A DNA stretch of 64,000 nt from CAVVIH01 sp963748295 (GCA_963748295.1 CAVVIH010000006.1:124001-188000); one strand, 5' to 3'; positions 52,325-62,939 are shown, counted from the stretch's first letter. Translations and numbers: made by a program. The notes: a model not told the origin generated them from the sequence alone.

Positions 52325-53213
52325 TCAGCGTGCGCACAGCTCCAGTGCCCGGATACCTGCGGTGATGTACTCGCGCCGGTTCATGTCCAGGCCGAACCTC
52401 ACGTCGCCGACGCCTCGGCAGGCAGCCATGAACCGTGCACGGTCCAGCCCGTGCTCGTCAACCTGACCATCGTAGTGCGACAGCACCGCTTTGGCGAACC
52501 GATCTCCGCCCCAGTGAAACAGCCCGGCGACATCGACTACCGGATCGCCGAGCGCCATGTCGCTCCAGTCGATCACGCCCGTCGGCATGCCCGATTCGGG
52601 ATCGCACAGAACGTGTTCGGCGGCAAGATCGTTGTGGACGAGCACTGCCGACGCCCGCCGCGCCGGCCTGTCGTCCGGACCGGCCGAGAGCCATGCCCGC
52701 CACGCATCGAGCGGCGCGTCAGGCGCGACATCGCGCACGAGCGGGAAATCCTCGAGCGCTTCCGACCTGCACTCTTCGATCACACGATCGATTCTCTGAT
52801 CCTGGATACCCAGCCGCTCGGCCTCGTCAACAGGGAAGGCATGCAGCGCCGAAAGGAACGCGCCAAGCGCTCGGGCAAAGGCTTCGATCCGCCAGCCGCT
52901 CCTGCTCGATTCTTATCCCTGGCACACCTGGAAGTTTTGGATACGCCACGAAATGTCTCGGAAAGTCCGTCGTCGGCCGGCCGAGAAAACAGGGCTTCGG
53001 GACCGGAAGGGGCAGGCGTCGGCCGAGAACGGGCAGCGCGCGCATCTCGACGAGCAGCTGCTGCTCGACATCCGCTCGCTTGGGGAAGCGGAAGACCCAG
53101 GTACCGTTCACGTCGTAAGCGGTGCTGTCGTACCCTTCGCCCAGGTACGTGACATGGACCGGCGCGAGCTGCGGAAACCGTTCTGCGATCAGCCTATTGG
53201 GGAAGCTTTGCAC
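52325..53213 (-). CDS. Aminoglycoside-phosphotransferase-fold kinase, one frameshift
   Basis: About 295 aa when corrected. GEGYDSTAYDVNGTWVFRFP is the N-lobe glycine-rich/ATP region, VHNDLAAEHVL the catalytic loop (usual HGDLHPGN pattern), and GVIDWSDMALGDPVVDVA the metal-binding DFG-like region. The frame shifts near 52889 (GGCGGATC; removing one G joins LA to IEAFARALGAFLSALHAF). Substrate could be an aminoglycoside or another small hydroxyl compound. The start overlaps the PfpI-like gene by 20 nt. Confidence 0.8.
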
Positions 53214-53779
53214 TGCGAAAAATCTGCGCCCACATCGATCGATCGCCGGCGCTCATGACCTCGAGCTCCTCGAACAGCTCGCGCGCGAACTCGACGTCGG
53301 CGAGCCCGCTCGCAGTGATCAGTTTGCGATCGCGAACAGCCGGCGCATCCACGTAGGCGCCCGCATCGGCGTACTCCGGTACCTGCGCGCGGAGTGTACT
53401 CGAGGCCGTTGCTGGTATGGCGCCGTCCACGCAGGAGCCCGAGTCTCGTGACCGCCACCGTCGCGCCGCAGATCGCCGCGATCGGAACGCCGCCGGAATC
53501 CAGACGCCGAAGCAGCTGCTCGAGCTCGGGCTCGATCGGCGCACTCTCCCATCTGTCACCGCCAGGCAGGATGAAGGCCGCGACGTCAGCGGGATCGACC
53601 TCGGATATCTGCTTCGACGGGAGCACGGTGATCCCACCCATCGACTGAACCGGCGCTTCGCTCAACCCGACGGTTTCGATTCGATACTGCCCCTGACGGC
53701 GCAGCTCCGCCACCGCATGCGCAGGCTCCCAGTCCGCATATCCGTCGACGACGAGCAGGTAAACAGCTTTGTCGGGCAA
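53194..53779 (-). CDS. DJ-1/PfpI family protein, one frameshift
   Basis: About 194 aa when corrected. KAVYLLVVDGYADWEPAHAV opens the family, and IAAICGATVAV holds the candidate nucleophilic Cys (nucleophile elbow ICGA). The end LADVEFARELFEELEV is typical. The frame breaks at TACACTCCGCGCGCAGG (about 53383); removing one C restores it. Family members are deglycase-like, chaperone or class-I amidotransferase-like; which one cannot be told. Confidence 0.8.
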
Positions 53780-53789
53780 GCAATCACCA

Positions 53790-53818
53790 CTCTGAAATCA
53801 CAAATCGCAATCGCTCTA
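53790..53818. repeat. Short AATCGCA/AAATCAC heptamer run
   Basis: Two to three degenerate units with period 7 (AAATCAC, AAATCGC, AATCGCT) directly after the stop of the deaminase gene (53819-53821). Same family as the run after rpsQ. Confidence 0.45.
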
Positions 53819-54259
53819 CTATTCTCCAATATCTTCGTTCCACAGCTGCGGGCGCGTGCGAATGAAATCGGTCATCAGCTCGATGCACCTGGCATCCTGG
53901 ACGACTTCGACCGCCACGCCGCGCGAGCGCAGAAGATCCTCTTCGCCGAGGAACGTCCTGTTCTCGCCGATGACGACTCTCGGAATCCCATACAGGAGGA
54001 TCGCGCCCGTGCACATGGGACAGGGCGAGAGCGTCGTATAGAGGACCGACTCGCGATACACCTTCGCGGGCAGCCGGCCCGCGCTCTCGAGGGCGTCCAT
54101 CTCGCCGTGCAGCACGACGCTGCCACGCTGCACCCTGCGGTTGTGGCCGCGTCCGATGATCCGGCCGTCATGAACCAGCGCGGAGCCGATCGGAATCCCT
54201 CCCTCGCGCAACCCGGCTTCCGCCTCCTCGATGGCCGCCAGCAGAAACTCGTCAGTCAT
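53819..54259 (-). CDS. Cytosine deaminase, fungal (FCY1-like) type
   Basis: A 146-aa enzyme of the cytidine deaminase superfamily. Zinc motif 1 is VLHGEMDALESAGRL (His ligand and catalytic Glu) and motif 2 is TLSPCPMCTGAILLYGIPRV (two Cys ligands). Both, and the end RPQLWNEDIGE, closely follow the yeast cytosine deaminase FCY1 pattern rather than the bacterial CodA type. The C-terminal WxEDIGE lid over the active site is retained. Predicted to convert cytosine to uracil in salvage. Start chosen at 54259 (MTDEFLLAA). Confidence 0.85.
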   Translation of the reverse strand: MTDEFLLAAIEEAEAGLREGGIPIGSALVHDGRIIGRGHNRRVQRGSVVLHGEMDALESAGRLPAKVYRESVLYTTLSPCPMCTGAILLYGIPRVVIGENRTFLGEEDLLRSRGVAVEVVQDARCIELMTDFIRTRPQLWNEDIGE

Positions 54260-54313
54260 AAGCTCGTGCGCACCGATGCAAACGGTCGCCTCGTTCCATT
54301 CGTCTAAGCCCCT

Positions 54314-56553
54314 ATGCGCGGGTTCGTCGTTGCGCTCGTAATCGTAGTCCTTGGCGGCAATGCGTCCAATGCCGCGGCTCAGGCGCCTGATACCGCCGAG
54401 CCAAAGGCAGTCAAGCTCGCGCGTCCGGAACTGCGTCCGGTACGGGCGGACCACTCGCCTGCCATCGACGGAATCCTGGACGATGAGGTGTGGCAGAGCA
54501 GCGCGACTCGAGACTGGCACCTGGCTGTCGTACAACCCGCTGCACGGCGACACGATCCCGCAGACGACGCGCGTGTGGATGGCCTACGACGCCGACTACA
54601 TCTATTTCGCGTTTCAATGCGACGATCCCGATCCGTCCGGGATCAAGACCTCGATCACCCGCCGCGACAACATCTGGTCGGACGACTGGGTCGGCGTCAG
54701 CCTCGACGCGCTCGGGACCGGGCAGATCTCCTATCACCTGATGGTCAATCCGAGCGGCGTGCAGCTGGACATGCTGAACAGCGTCGCCGGCGGCGAGGAC
54801 GAGTCGCCCGACTACGTCTGGGACAGCGCCGGGCGACTGAACACAGCGGGATACGCCGTCGAGATGCGTCTGCCGCTTCAGACGATCCGTTTCCGCGGCG
54901 GGCCTCGACGTGAAGATGGGCGTGCTGTTCTGGCGCCGCGTCAGCCGGCTCGGAGTGTCGGTGGCATGGCCGGCCCTCGAGCCGGGCAAGTGGGTGTTCG
55001 AGAAACACGCCTCGCTGCGTGTTCAGCGATCTGCAGCGCGCGTCTGCCGCGCGAGATCATTCCGTCGACGACCTACTCGCGCAACCAGCGGCCGCGACCG
55101 CGCCCTCGCTCTGGGCGGTAGGCCGACGACGACGGCGGAGGTCGGGCTGAGCGCGAAGTACGGGTCACCTCGACGATCACGCTCGACGCGACGGTGAACC
55201 CCGACTTCAGCCAGGTGGAGAGCGACGCGTTCCAGGTCGAGGTCAACCAGCGGTTCCCGGTGTTCTTCTCCGAGAAGCGGCCGTTCTTCATGGAAGGGGC
55301 CGGAATTTTCACGCTGGCCGGGCGAGGGAACGACAACAGCCTGCAGCGCGCGGTCCACACCCGGCGCATCGTCGATCCGGTGTTCGGCGCCAAGGTGACC
55401 GGTAACGCCGGGCGTCTCGACCTTCGGCACGCTGACCGCGCTCGACCAGGCCCCCGGCCGGAACCTGCCGGAGGGCGATCCGGATGCCGGCAAGGATCAG
55501 CTGTTCAACGTCGCGCGAGCCAACTACAGTCTCGGGCCGAGCAACTACGTCGGCGCCCTGGTACTCGACAGCGAGTTCGCCGGCGGGTTCAATCGCGTCG
55601 CCGGCGCCGACCTGTCGTGGCGCGTGAACGACACGCAGCGGATCAGCGGTTTCGTCTGACGTCGCGGACGCGCGCGCCGCACGAGGCGGACACGAAATCG
55701 GGTGTGGGCGCGCAGGCGGGCTACGAATTCAGCACGCGGCGCCTCGTGCTGGTCGGCTACGGCGAGCATTACGACCGCGGTTTCGAGATGCAGACGGCCT
55801 TCATCAACCGGGTCGGCATCACCAGCGGCTGGGGGTACGCCGAATACAGCTTCTATCCGGACAAGGCGAAGTATCCGTGGTTGCGGCGCATCTCGGCGTT
55901 CTCGTTCACCCAGGGCGGACGCGATCGCAACGCCGGGAGGGAACGAGCTGATCCAGGTCTCCGGCGCACGGCTCAGCTTCACGCGCCAGGGCTTCTTCCG
56001 CATCGATCGCTTCGACGGCTTCGAGACCTGGGCCGGCCAGCGGTTCGACCGCGGCAGCTGGCGCGTGCATGGGCAACGTCCAGCTCTATCGCTGGCTGTC
56101 CCTGACGGCGCAGCATCGGTCGGCGCGGCGGTCTTCTACGATCCGGACGAGCCGTTCCAGGGCACGGTCGCGCGACCGCAGCGTCGGGCTGACGCTGCAG
56201 CCGAGCGGCCGCTTCTCGCAGGCGCTGTCGTATCAGCCGCGTGGACTTCGACCGCGCATCGACCGGCGAGCGCGTCTACGATCTCGACATCGTCTACAGC
56301 CGGACGACCTATCAGTTCTCGCGCCAGTTCTTCATCCGCGCGATCGCGCAGTTCGACAGCTCGCGCTACCGCGTGCTGACGGACTTCCTCGTCGTCCTAC
56401 GAGCTGCGGCCGGGCACGGTCGCCTACGCAGGCTATGGATCGCTGATCGAGCAGCGGGACTTCATCGACGGCGACTGGGTGATCGGCCGCGGCGCCTACG
56501 AGACCAGCCAGCGCGGGCTGTTCTTCAAGGCGTCGTACCTGCACCGCTTCTAA
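54314..56553 (+). pseudogene. CBM9/DUF5916 exported protein, about ten frameshifts
   Basis: Fragments in all three frames assemble in order. They are a signal peptide (VALVIVVLGGNASNAAAQAP), a CBM9-like domain (DGILDDEVWQ; RVWMAYDADYIYFAFQCDDP; SDDWVGVSLDALGTG), then the DUF5916 core NPDFSQVESDAFQVEVNQRF and FFSEKRPFFMEGAGIFTLAG, then a beta-barrel-like C-terminus to YLHRF and TAA at 56551. Breaks are at about 54510, 54900, 55020-55180, 55420, 55650, 55930, 56070, 56170, 56230 and 56400. Density is far higher than in other genes. As read it cannot be translated; it may be an error-prone patch of sequence rather than a real pseudogene. Confidence 0.75.
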
Positions 56554-56828
56554 GCGCGGGCATCACCGAAACGAGCGCGCGAACGCTCCTGGGCTTTGCG
56601 CGCCTCTTCTTCGCGATTGCGTGGCGGCGCGTTCGTCGTCAGCGAATCGATCAGCCGCTGCGCGGCGGCGGTCACTTCCTCGACCGCTTCGTTGAACGCA
56701 GGCTCGTTCGCACGTGACGGACGCGTGGTTCCGCTGAGCTTGCGGACGAACTGCAGCGCGGAGGCGCGGATCTCTTCCTCGGTTGCCGGTGGGGCGAAGT
56801 TGGCCAGTGTCTTGATGTTGCGGCACAT
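56550..56828 (-). CDS. DUF2277 family protein
   Basis: A 92-aa protein, MCRNIKTLANFAPPATEEEI, ending in a charged tail. The MCRNIK-L-NF-PPAT-EEIRA signature and FVRKLSG are distinctive for DUF2277. Likely nucleic-acid related, but function is unknown. It is convergent with the DUF5916 gene and overlaps its end by 4 nt. Confidence 0.9.
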   Translation of the reverse strand: MCRNIKTLANFAPPATEEEIRASALQFVRKLSGTTRPSRANEPAFNEAVEEVTAAAQRLIDSLTTNAPPRNREEEARKAQERSRARFGDARA

Positions 56829-56845
56829 GAGATAATTATCCCCGT

Positions 56846-57085
56846 TCAGGCTCGAGTCTTCCAATACAGGATCAGGTAGAGCGCAAGCACCGTCTGCAGC
56901 GCCAGGCCAACCGCGACGGTGGTCATCGATTCACCGAAGAACTGCAGGTAACCGGCGACGACCAGCCACACGCTGAGCGCCACGCCCTGCCTGGCGCCAA
57001 TGTCGCCAAAGCTCCAGAGAATCCCCAGGAGACACGTCGACGTCACGAGCGCAATCCACGCCGAGAACGGAAACAGCTGCAGCAT
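56846..57085 (-). CDS. Small membrane protein
   Basis: A 79-aa protein with two or three hydrophobic segments (MLQLFPFSAWIALVTSTCLL and GLALQTVLALYLILYW). No recognised domain. It lies 17 nt before the DUF2277 gene and 6 nt after the DUF5946 gene on the same strand. Confidence 0.65.
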   Translation of the reverse strand: MLQLFPFSAWIALVTSTCLLGILWSFGDIGARQGVALSVWLVVAGYLQFFGESMTTVAVGLALQTVLALYLILYWKTRA

Positions 57086-57091
57086 CGCGGG

Positions 57092-57574
57092 TTATTTCCT
57101 CGCCGTCCCCGCGCCGGCGCGATCGATCCACCGCCGCGCGATCGAGTGATAGTCGCGCCAGGCATCCCAGGTGGAGCGCGCCCACTCGCGGACGCGCGCG
57201 AGGTGCTCGTCGGCATCCGCTGCGGCGTGCACGTGCGCGATCGTCAACGCCCCTCGTTTCGATGCCGGCGGCTCCGACGGTCGCTCGATCGCCGTGGGGC
57301 CGTTGAGCCATCGCTGCACCGCCTCGTTCGCGCTCCGCGCATCGTCCAGTTCCATTGCCGCGCACATGCCGGTCAGGTGCGCCGCGTACGACTTGCCGGA
57401 TCGCATGTATTCCGCGGGATGCTGCAGCGAGTACGCATCCACCGTGAGGCGGTGGAGCCGTGCATACCGGAAGTCGCCGAACTCCCTGGCCAGCACTTCG
57501 TCGAAGAGCTTCTGACAGCCCGCTCGTCCGCCGGCGACAGGTGCTCCACAATCGGGACAAGCGGATGGATTCAC
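57092..57574 (-). CDS. DUF5946 family protein
   Basis: A 160-aa protein. CPDCGAPVAGGRAGCQKLFD contains a CxxC zinc-ribbon-like start, then YARLHRLTVDAYSLQHPAEY and KSYAAHLTGMCAAMELDDA, the characteristic DUF5946 stretch with two His-rich motifs. Function unknown. The ATG overlaps the DUF1801 stop by 4 nt. Confidence 0.8.
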   Translation of the reverse strand: MNPSACPDCGAPVAGGRAGCQKLFDEVLAREFGDFRYARLHRLTVDAYSLQHPAEYMRSGKSYAAHLTGMCAAMELDDARSANEAVQRWLNGPTAIERPSEPPASKRGALTIAHVHAAADADEHLARVREWARSTWDAWRDYHSIARRWIDRAGAGTARK

Positions 57575-58023
57575 GTCTTGCGCCTTGGCCGCTGCTTCTT
57601 CGACACCGATCGAATGATCAGCTTCCCGCGTCCGGTCTCGCGAAACGGCGTCTTCGGCTGACCCATCGCGGCGGCGAGCAGTGCCTCGACCTCGTCGCTG
57701 GCGAGCACGTCAGCCGATTCCAGGCGCAGAAACCGCGTTTGATTGCCGGATCCTTTCAGGATACGTTTCGGATCTTTGAGCTTCGCGCCCTGGAGGAAGC
57801 ACATCCCCACGCCGTTCGCCGCAGCCGCGATCGAGACGATCGCGTCGGACGGGCGTTCCGTCGGCGAGTAGCCAATCACGAAGAAGTTGTAATTGTCGTA
57901 GACCAGCTCGTTCGCCGTCGGAAACCGCTCGCGGAGCACCCTTCGCACGGCACGAATCAGCGTCTGGTGCCGTGGATCGAACTTGGCGACGAAGCTCTTG
58001 AGCTGCTTCTCGGCGTCGTTCAT
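57571..58023 (-). CDS. DUF1801 family protein
   Basis: A 150-aa protein. FPTANELVYDNYNFFVIGYS and the Lys-rich tail SVSKKQRPRRKT fit DUF1801 (YdhG-like). The region PSDAIVSIAAAANGVGMCFL and LKDPKRILKGSGNQTRFLRL is conserved. Function unknown; fold is a small alpha/beta domain. It overlaps DUF5946 by ATGA and follows the B3 lactamase-like gene by 3 nt. Confidence 0.85.
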   Translation of the reverse strand: MNDAEKQLKSFVAKFDPRHQTLIRAVRRVLRERFPTANELVYDNYNFFVIGYSPTERPSDAIVSIAAAANGVGMCFLQGAKLKDPKRILKGSGNQTRFLRLESADVLASDEVEALLAAAMGQPKTPFRETGRGKLIIRSVSKKQRPRRKT

Positions 58024-58026
58024 GCA

Positions 58027-58923
58027 TCACCGCCGTTCCGTTTGCAGACGCTTCTCGAGCGACTTCGCGGCGTTATCAGCATAAGCCCGGCATCCGGTCT
58101 TGTCGACAAAGGCGTCCGCCGCGCCCTCGGTGCGACGCTTCAGTTTCTCGAAGGTGTTCGAGAACTCCGGATGGACCGACAGCAGGATGTCGCACGGCAG
58201 CCCGCGGACGGCCGCGATGCTCTTGCGGAACCGCTCGACGACGTCCTGGTTCGCCGAGAACCTGTAGTCCGGCGACGATACCGAGTTGAGGCTGTCGGCG
58301 TAGACGACGTCGAAGCAGCGAGCCCCTTCGCACGCTCGCCAGGTCCAGGCGGTGCTGCCGGGGGTGTGCGATGGGATGTGATGCGCGGTGATCGCCAGAT
58401 CGTTCACGCGCAGTGTCTCACCGTCACGGACCTCGCGGACGTTCGCGACCGCGGGAAAGTTCATGAAGTCCCCGTACCCGAACTGAGGATCTTCCCGCGC
58501 CGGCGCGCCCGCTTTCAGCGCTCGCGCGGCAACCGGGGACGCGGCAACCGGCGCGCCACTGGCCCGCTGCAGCGCGGCAACCCCGCCGACATGATCGTAG
58601 TGCTCGTGTGAGACGACGATCAGCCGCACGTCCTGAAGCTTGAATCCGAGCGCGCGAATGCTCTCGTCGATCCGCGCAGCGGTCTGCGGCAGGCCGCCGT
58701 CGACGAGGATGTGCCCCTTGTCCGAGGTGATGAGGACGGACGACAGGCCTTCGACGCCGACATAGTAGGTGTTTCCGAAGACGCGGAACGGCTCCCGTCG
58801 CGTGTTCCAGGCGTCGCACGAGTCGCAGACTTTGGGCTTGTCGGGCTGCAGCGCGGATTGCTGCGCGAGCGCCAGGGTGGAGAACAGGCAAATGGAGAAC
58901 GGTATGAATTTGCCGACGGACAC
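58027..58923 (-). CDS. Class B3 metallo-beta-lactamase homologue
   Basis: A 298-aa protein with a signal peptide (FIPFSICLFSTLALAQ). B3 signatures are present: GLSSVLITSDKGHILVDGG, SHEHYDHVGGVAAL (HxHxDH), AHHIPSHTPGSTAWTW (the third Zn His) and a later His in LLSVHPEF. Spacing and motifs fit subclass B3 (L1/THIN-B-like) better than B1. It would hydrolyse beta-lactams in the periplasm, but environmental B3 homologues often have weak or no such activity. An environmental resistome candidate, not proof of resistance. Confidence 0.82.
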   Translation of the reverse strand: MSVGKFIPFSICLFSTLALAQQSALQPDKPKVCDSCDAWNTRREPFRVFGNTYYVGVEGLSSVLITSDKGHILVDGGLPQTAARIDESIRALGFKLQDVRLIVVSHEHYDHVGGVAALQRASGAPVAASPVAARALKAGAPAREDPQFGYGDFMNFPAVANVREVRDGETLRVNDLAITAHHIPSHTPGSTAWTWRACEGARCFDVVYADSLNSVSSPDYRFSANQDVVERFRKSIAAVRGLPCDILLSVHPEFSNTFEKLKRRTEGAADAFVDKTGCRAYADNAAKSLEKRLQTERR

Positions 58924-59002
58924 AGGGCCTCCCTGGAAACTGATCGAGTATTGGATGAGTTCGTGATCTTCTCACGAGACGCAGATTCGCGCGTCCCGTG
59001 AT

Positions 59003-62000
59003 TTACCGCGTCTTCAACAACTCCGCTGCCGCATCGAGCCCTCTCGCCCGGGCGATCTCCTCGGCCGTCGCCCCGTCCTTCCGCCGGAACGACAGGTCGA
59101 CGCCGTGCTCGACGAATACCTTCACGATCTCCACCGCGCTTTCCTCATCGTCCGGTAGATAGAAGAGCGGCGTTCCCCCGTCCCAGGACACCCGGGCGAG
59201 CCGCGGTTCGGCCGCGAGCACTTCACGGACGCGGGCGGTCTTCGCGGCGGGGACCAGCACCCAGACGTCGCGACTGACCGGCGTCAGCAGATCCACCATG
59301 CGCCGGCGCTGCCCGAAAGACGCCCAGCCGATCGGCGTGCCTTCGTGCGCGTCGTCGCGCGGATCGATCTCCGCGCCGCGCTCGATCAGGAGCCGCGCCA
59401 CGCCGGGAGAATCCGAATACGCCGCAAAGTGCAGCGGCCGCGCCCTGGTTTGATTCTCGATGTCCGGCGACATGCCTGCGTCCAGCAGCAACGCCGCGAG
59501 GTCGGTCAGATCGTGCTCCGCGGCGCTGATGAGCAGCGCGGGATCCGACAGATACTCGGGGTGCGCGGCCGCGAGCGCGCGCGCACGGTCGCGGTCGCGC
59601 CGCAGGCAGGCCGCGGCGAACTCGTTCACCTCGGCGATCGGCGCGGTTCGCGGCGCGCCGTAGCGCGCGAGCAGCTCGGCGAAGTCGGTCAGGCCTCTGA
59701 GCACCGCCTGCTCGTAGAGGGTTCCTGCCGGCGTCCTGCGAATCCGTGGCGCGCGGCGGGTTCGGATTCGCGCCGTGTGACAGCGCCCACTCGGCGATGC
59801 CCAGGTAATTGCCTTGCAACGCCGTGTGCAGCAGATACCATGCGCCGGATCCGTAGCCGCCCATATTGATCGCCGTCCAGTCAGGATCGCTCCAGTCCGC
59901 CTGGCGGCCGCGCTTGATCGATTCGCGATAGATCAGCTCGAGCAGCCAGACGAGATCGTCTTCGGCGAGATGCCCCTGCGAGGCATGCCCGGCGAAGCCG
60001 TTGTAGAACACCTGCACGTCGTAGGGCTCCGCGCCCTGCTCGAGCAGCAGCGCCGCGAGCTCCCGCGCCTCCGGGTGTGTCGCCGCCTGCTCTTCTCCGC
60101 GTCCGATCACGCACGTCAGCGCCGTGTAGTGAATGTCGTCGTTTCCGCCCCGGTGATAGGCGTTTGGATCCGCCCCGTTGTCGAGGAGCATGCGGGCAAT
60201 CGTCACGGCATTTGCGGCCGAAGCCGGATGACCGGGCAGCCGTGCCGTGCAGAGATACAGCAACGGCGGCCAGCCGCGCGGGCCGCCCGCCTCGCGCGCG
60301 CGTTCAGGGTGCTCGTCGAGGATACGCCGCACGCCTTCCACGTCCCCGCAGGCCACCGCCGTGAAGATGCTGTCGGCCGCGATCTCTGGATGACGCTGGA
60401 GCAGGCGGTCCGCGGCGTGCGTGAGGCGTGCCCGGTCGCTGTCGCCTACTACCCAGTCGATGCAGGCCATGCGGAGGAACGACGCCACGCGCTCGTCGTG
60501 CGTCCGTGCGAGGTTTCCAGCAACCGCCAGCTCGGCCCCATGCATCGTCAGGGTGCGCATCGCGTCGGTTTTGTTCTCGGCTGTCGCCCACACGAGGGGC
60601 GTGACTCCGGGATCCGGGCACCAGGGCGCGGGCTTCGCGCCGGGCGGCAGATACGCGCCGAACGGCCGGCGCAGAGCAGCCGGATCGCGGCGAAGGATCT
60701 CCTCGATGCGATCCGGACGATCGAAGTCGATGGCATCGAAGATGTCGATCTCGACTTCCGGGGCCATCAGCCGCTCGAACACGTCCTGCTTGCGTGCGTA
60801 GCTGGCCCAGCCTGCCGGCGTGCCGCCATACCTCCCGTCGCGAATCCGCGGGTTTGCTCCGTGCTTCAGCAGAACCTCCACCGCGGCGAGGTTGCCGTTG
60901 AACGCCGCCGCATGCAGCGCGGTATAGCCGGTTGTTTCGTCGACCGACGTGGAGGGATTGTCGAACACGTCCACCGACGCGCCCAGCCGGATCAGCGTCT
61001 CGATCACCTGAGGAGGGCCCTCAGCCGCGGCCCGCACGATCAGCGTGCCAAGCCGGTGTCCAGGTTTCAGTGCATCAGGATCTTCCTTCAGCAGCTTCTC
61101 CAGATCGTCGGCACGTTCGAGCGCAACGGCGGCGGCCACCGTCAGCCGCGCGCCACGATCGACGAGCAGACGCGCCATGTCGAGTCGTCCGCGCAGCGCC
61201 GCTTCATCGAGAGGCGTCAGGCCGGCGGCGTCGACCGCGTCCGGATCCGCGCCAAGGTCCAGCAGCGTCTCCAGCGACCGTGGCTGATCCTTGAGGACGG
61301 CGAGGTGCAGCGCCCGGCGGTGCCGAATCACTCTGTCGAGTTGCCGCTCGATCGCGGCGGGGTCCTCGCGCGCCCGCGCGCGAATGGCGTCCACATCGCC
61401 AGTCGCCACCGCGGAGTGCAGCGTGTGGCGCGCGCCGTGCGTCAGAAGGTATTCGACGATCTCCGGATGCATGGCCACGGCAGGGAAGCACGTCGCCCAG
61501 CCGATGATGTCGAGATGGTGATCGTCCACCTCCCCCGCCGAGGTCTGCGCGCCGTGCTCGACGAGCAGCCTGATCACCGGAAAATCGCCGCGCTCGGCGG
61601 CGAAGTGCAGCGGGAAGGCGTTGTCCCCTTCGTCGCGGATGTTGGGATTGGCGCCACGATCGAGCAGCGCCCGCACGATCGGCTCGTGGTGCACGCCGAA
61701 GTGCAGCGCGGTCCGCAGTCCGGTATGCCCTTCGAGGGTGCCCCGCTCGTCGAGAAGGTCCGGATGCGCATCGAGGATCTCGCCGGCTGCCGAGACGTCG
61801 CCGGCACCGGCGGCGCGCAGCAGGGCGTGCAGCGCCTGCTCACGCGGTGAAGCGGCGCGCTCGAGATCGGCAACCGCCGCTTTCAGCGCTGACCAGCCGG
61901 GCAGGCCGTGCTCGAGAGCGAGCGCATACTGCAGGTCGCGAAGGCCGGGCGCCGGCGGCGCCTCCGGCCACGCACGCGCAAGCCGCTCGCGCGCATCCGG

Positions 62001-62087
62001 ATCGTGCGCACGCAGTGCCTTCAGCCAGCGTTTGGCTTCCTTGCGGAGATGATCGAGAGAAGTGCCGGGAGTGAGCGGACGAGGCAA
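59003..62087 (-). CDS. Large ankyrin-repeat protein, one frameshift
   Basis: About 1027 aa when corrected. The N-terminus has TSLDHLRKEAKRWLKALRAH, then a LALEHGLPGWSALKAAV segment common at the start of such proteins. Then follow about 15 ankyrin repeats of the type TALHFGVHHEPIVRALLDRG and GANPNIRDEGDNAFPLHFAA to residue 1020. The frame breaks near 59722 (extra A in GGCAGGAACCCTC in the sense strand). No signal peptide or membrane span. Protein-protein interaction; partner unknown. Acidobacterial genomes often hold several such genes. Confidence 0.85.
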
Positions 62088-62286
62088 GCGACACCTTCTT
62101 TCCGTTACGTCCCTCGCCTAGCGAAGGACTAGCCCGACGTCCGCTGAGTGACGGGCCGGAAGAAGGTTCGTTGCAGTGAGCGAACCCGCTGGGTGGGAAT
62201 CCCTTGCCGCGGACAGGAGGCGCCCCAGAGCGCGCTACGCGGCAGTCTCGTCCAACAATGCGCGGAAAGTCAACTGGCGGCGCGCC

Positions 62287-62853
62287 TCAGTTCGATGGCG
62301 CGTTGATGTGGATCTGCACGACCGAACAACTGGCGGTATTGCCGGCCGAATCGGCGAACTGGAAATCACCGACCGCGCGTCCGACGAGCGTGCTGACGTT
62401 GCGAACGAACGCCGTCTCACCCTCGACGGTCGATCCGGCGCCAATGAGGACCGAAACATCGCGAGGATCGATAAACCCCGGGCGTCCCCCATCGCGCGCG
62501 CGGCCGCGGATGGTGCCGGAGAAGGCACGCTTGCCGAAAGAGCGCTCTCCGCCATCCTGGAAGCGAAGTTCGATGTCGGCGCCGGCGGCAGTCGCACGTC
62601 CGACCCACTCCGAGCCCTCTTTCGCCACCTGGAGTTCGACGATCACCGCTTTCCCGGCTATGGGAATTCCGATGGGACCGGCGCACGCAGGGATCTCGGG
62701 CACTGACGAAAAGTCGAAGCCGATGATCTGGACCGAGTATTGACCGGTGGAAAAGGTCGGCGCACTGGGAAATGGAATCCGGGTGGGTTCGACGGGACTC
62801 GAGCCGCATCCCGCGAGGATCGCGCACGCCAGGCACAAAACTGTAACTCGCAT
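62287..62853 (-). CDS. Lipoprotein of unknown function
   Basis: A 188-aa lipoprotein (MRVTVLCLACAILAGCGSSP; lipobox LAGC). It has a beta-rich domain, FSTGQYSVQIIGFDFSSVP and ATAAGADIELRFQDGGERSF, with a terminal cysteine region ASCSVVQIHINAPSN. No family recognised. Start taken at 62853; an upstream ATG gives only unlike leader residues. Confidence 0.65.
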   Translation of the reverse strand: MRVTVLCLACAILAGCGSSPVEPTRIPFPSAPTFSTGQYSVQIIGFDFSSVPEIPACAGPIGIPIAGKAVIVELQVAKEGSEWVGRATAAGADIELRFQDGGERSFGKRAFSGTIRGRARDGGRPGFIDPRDVSVLIGAGSTVEGETAFVRNVSTLVGRAVGDFQFADSAGNTASCSVVQIHINAPSN

Positions 62854-62939
62854 CTGAGCGCGTCGGGATATTGTCGCGCTCGCGGTGGAGCGCCGCAACA
62901 CGCCATCGCCGAGAGGGCGTGCACACGGGGCGGGCTGGC

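Noticed and set aside
59814..61850. A 678-codon open frame antisense to the ankyrin gene
   Set aside because: Shadow frame; the ankyrin repeats on the minus strand are clear.
60000..62000. Toxin-type ankyrin effector
   Set aside because: No secretion signal, enzymatic domain or neighbouring secretion gene is present.
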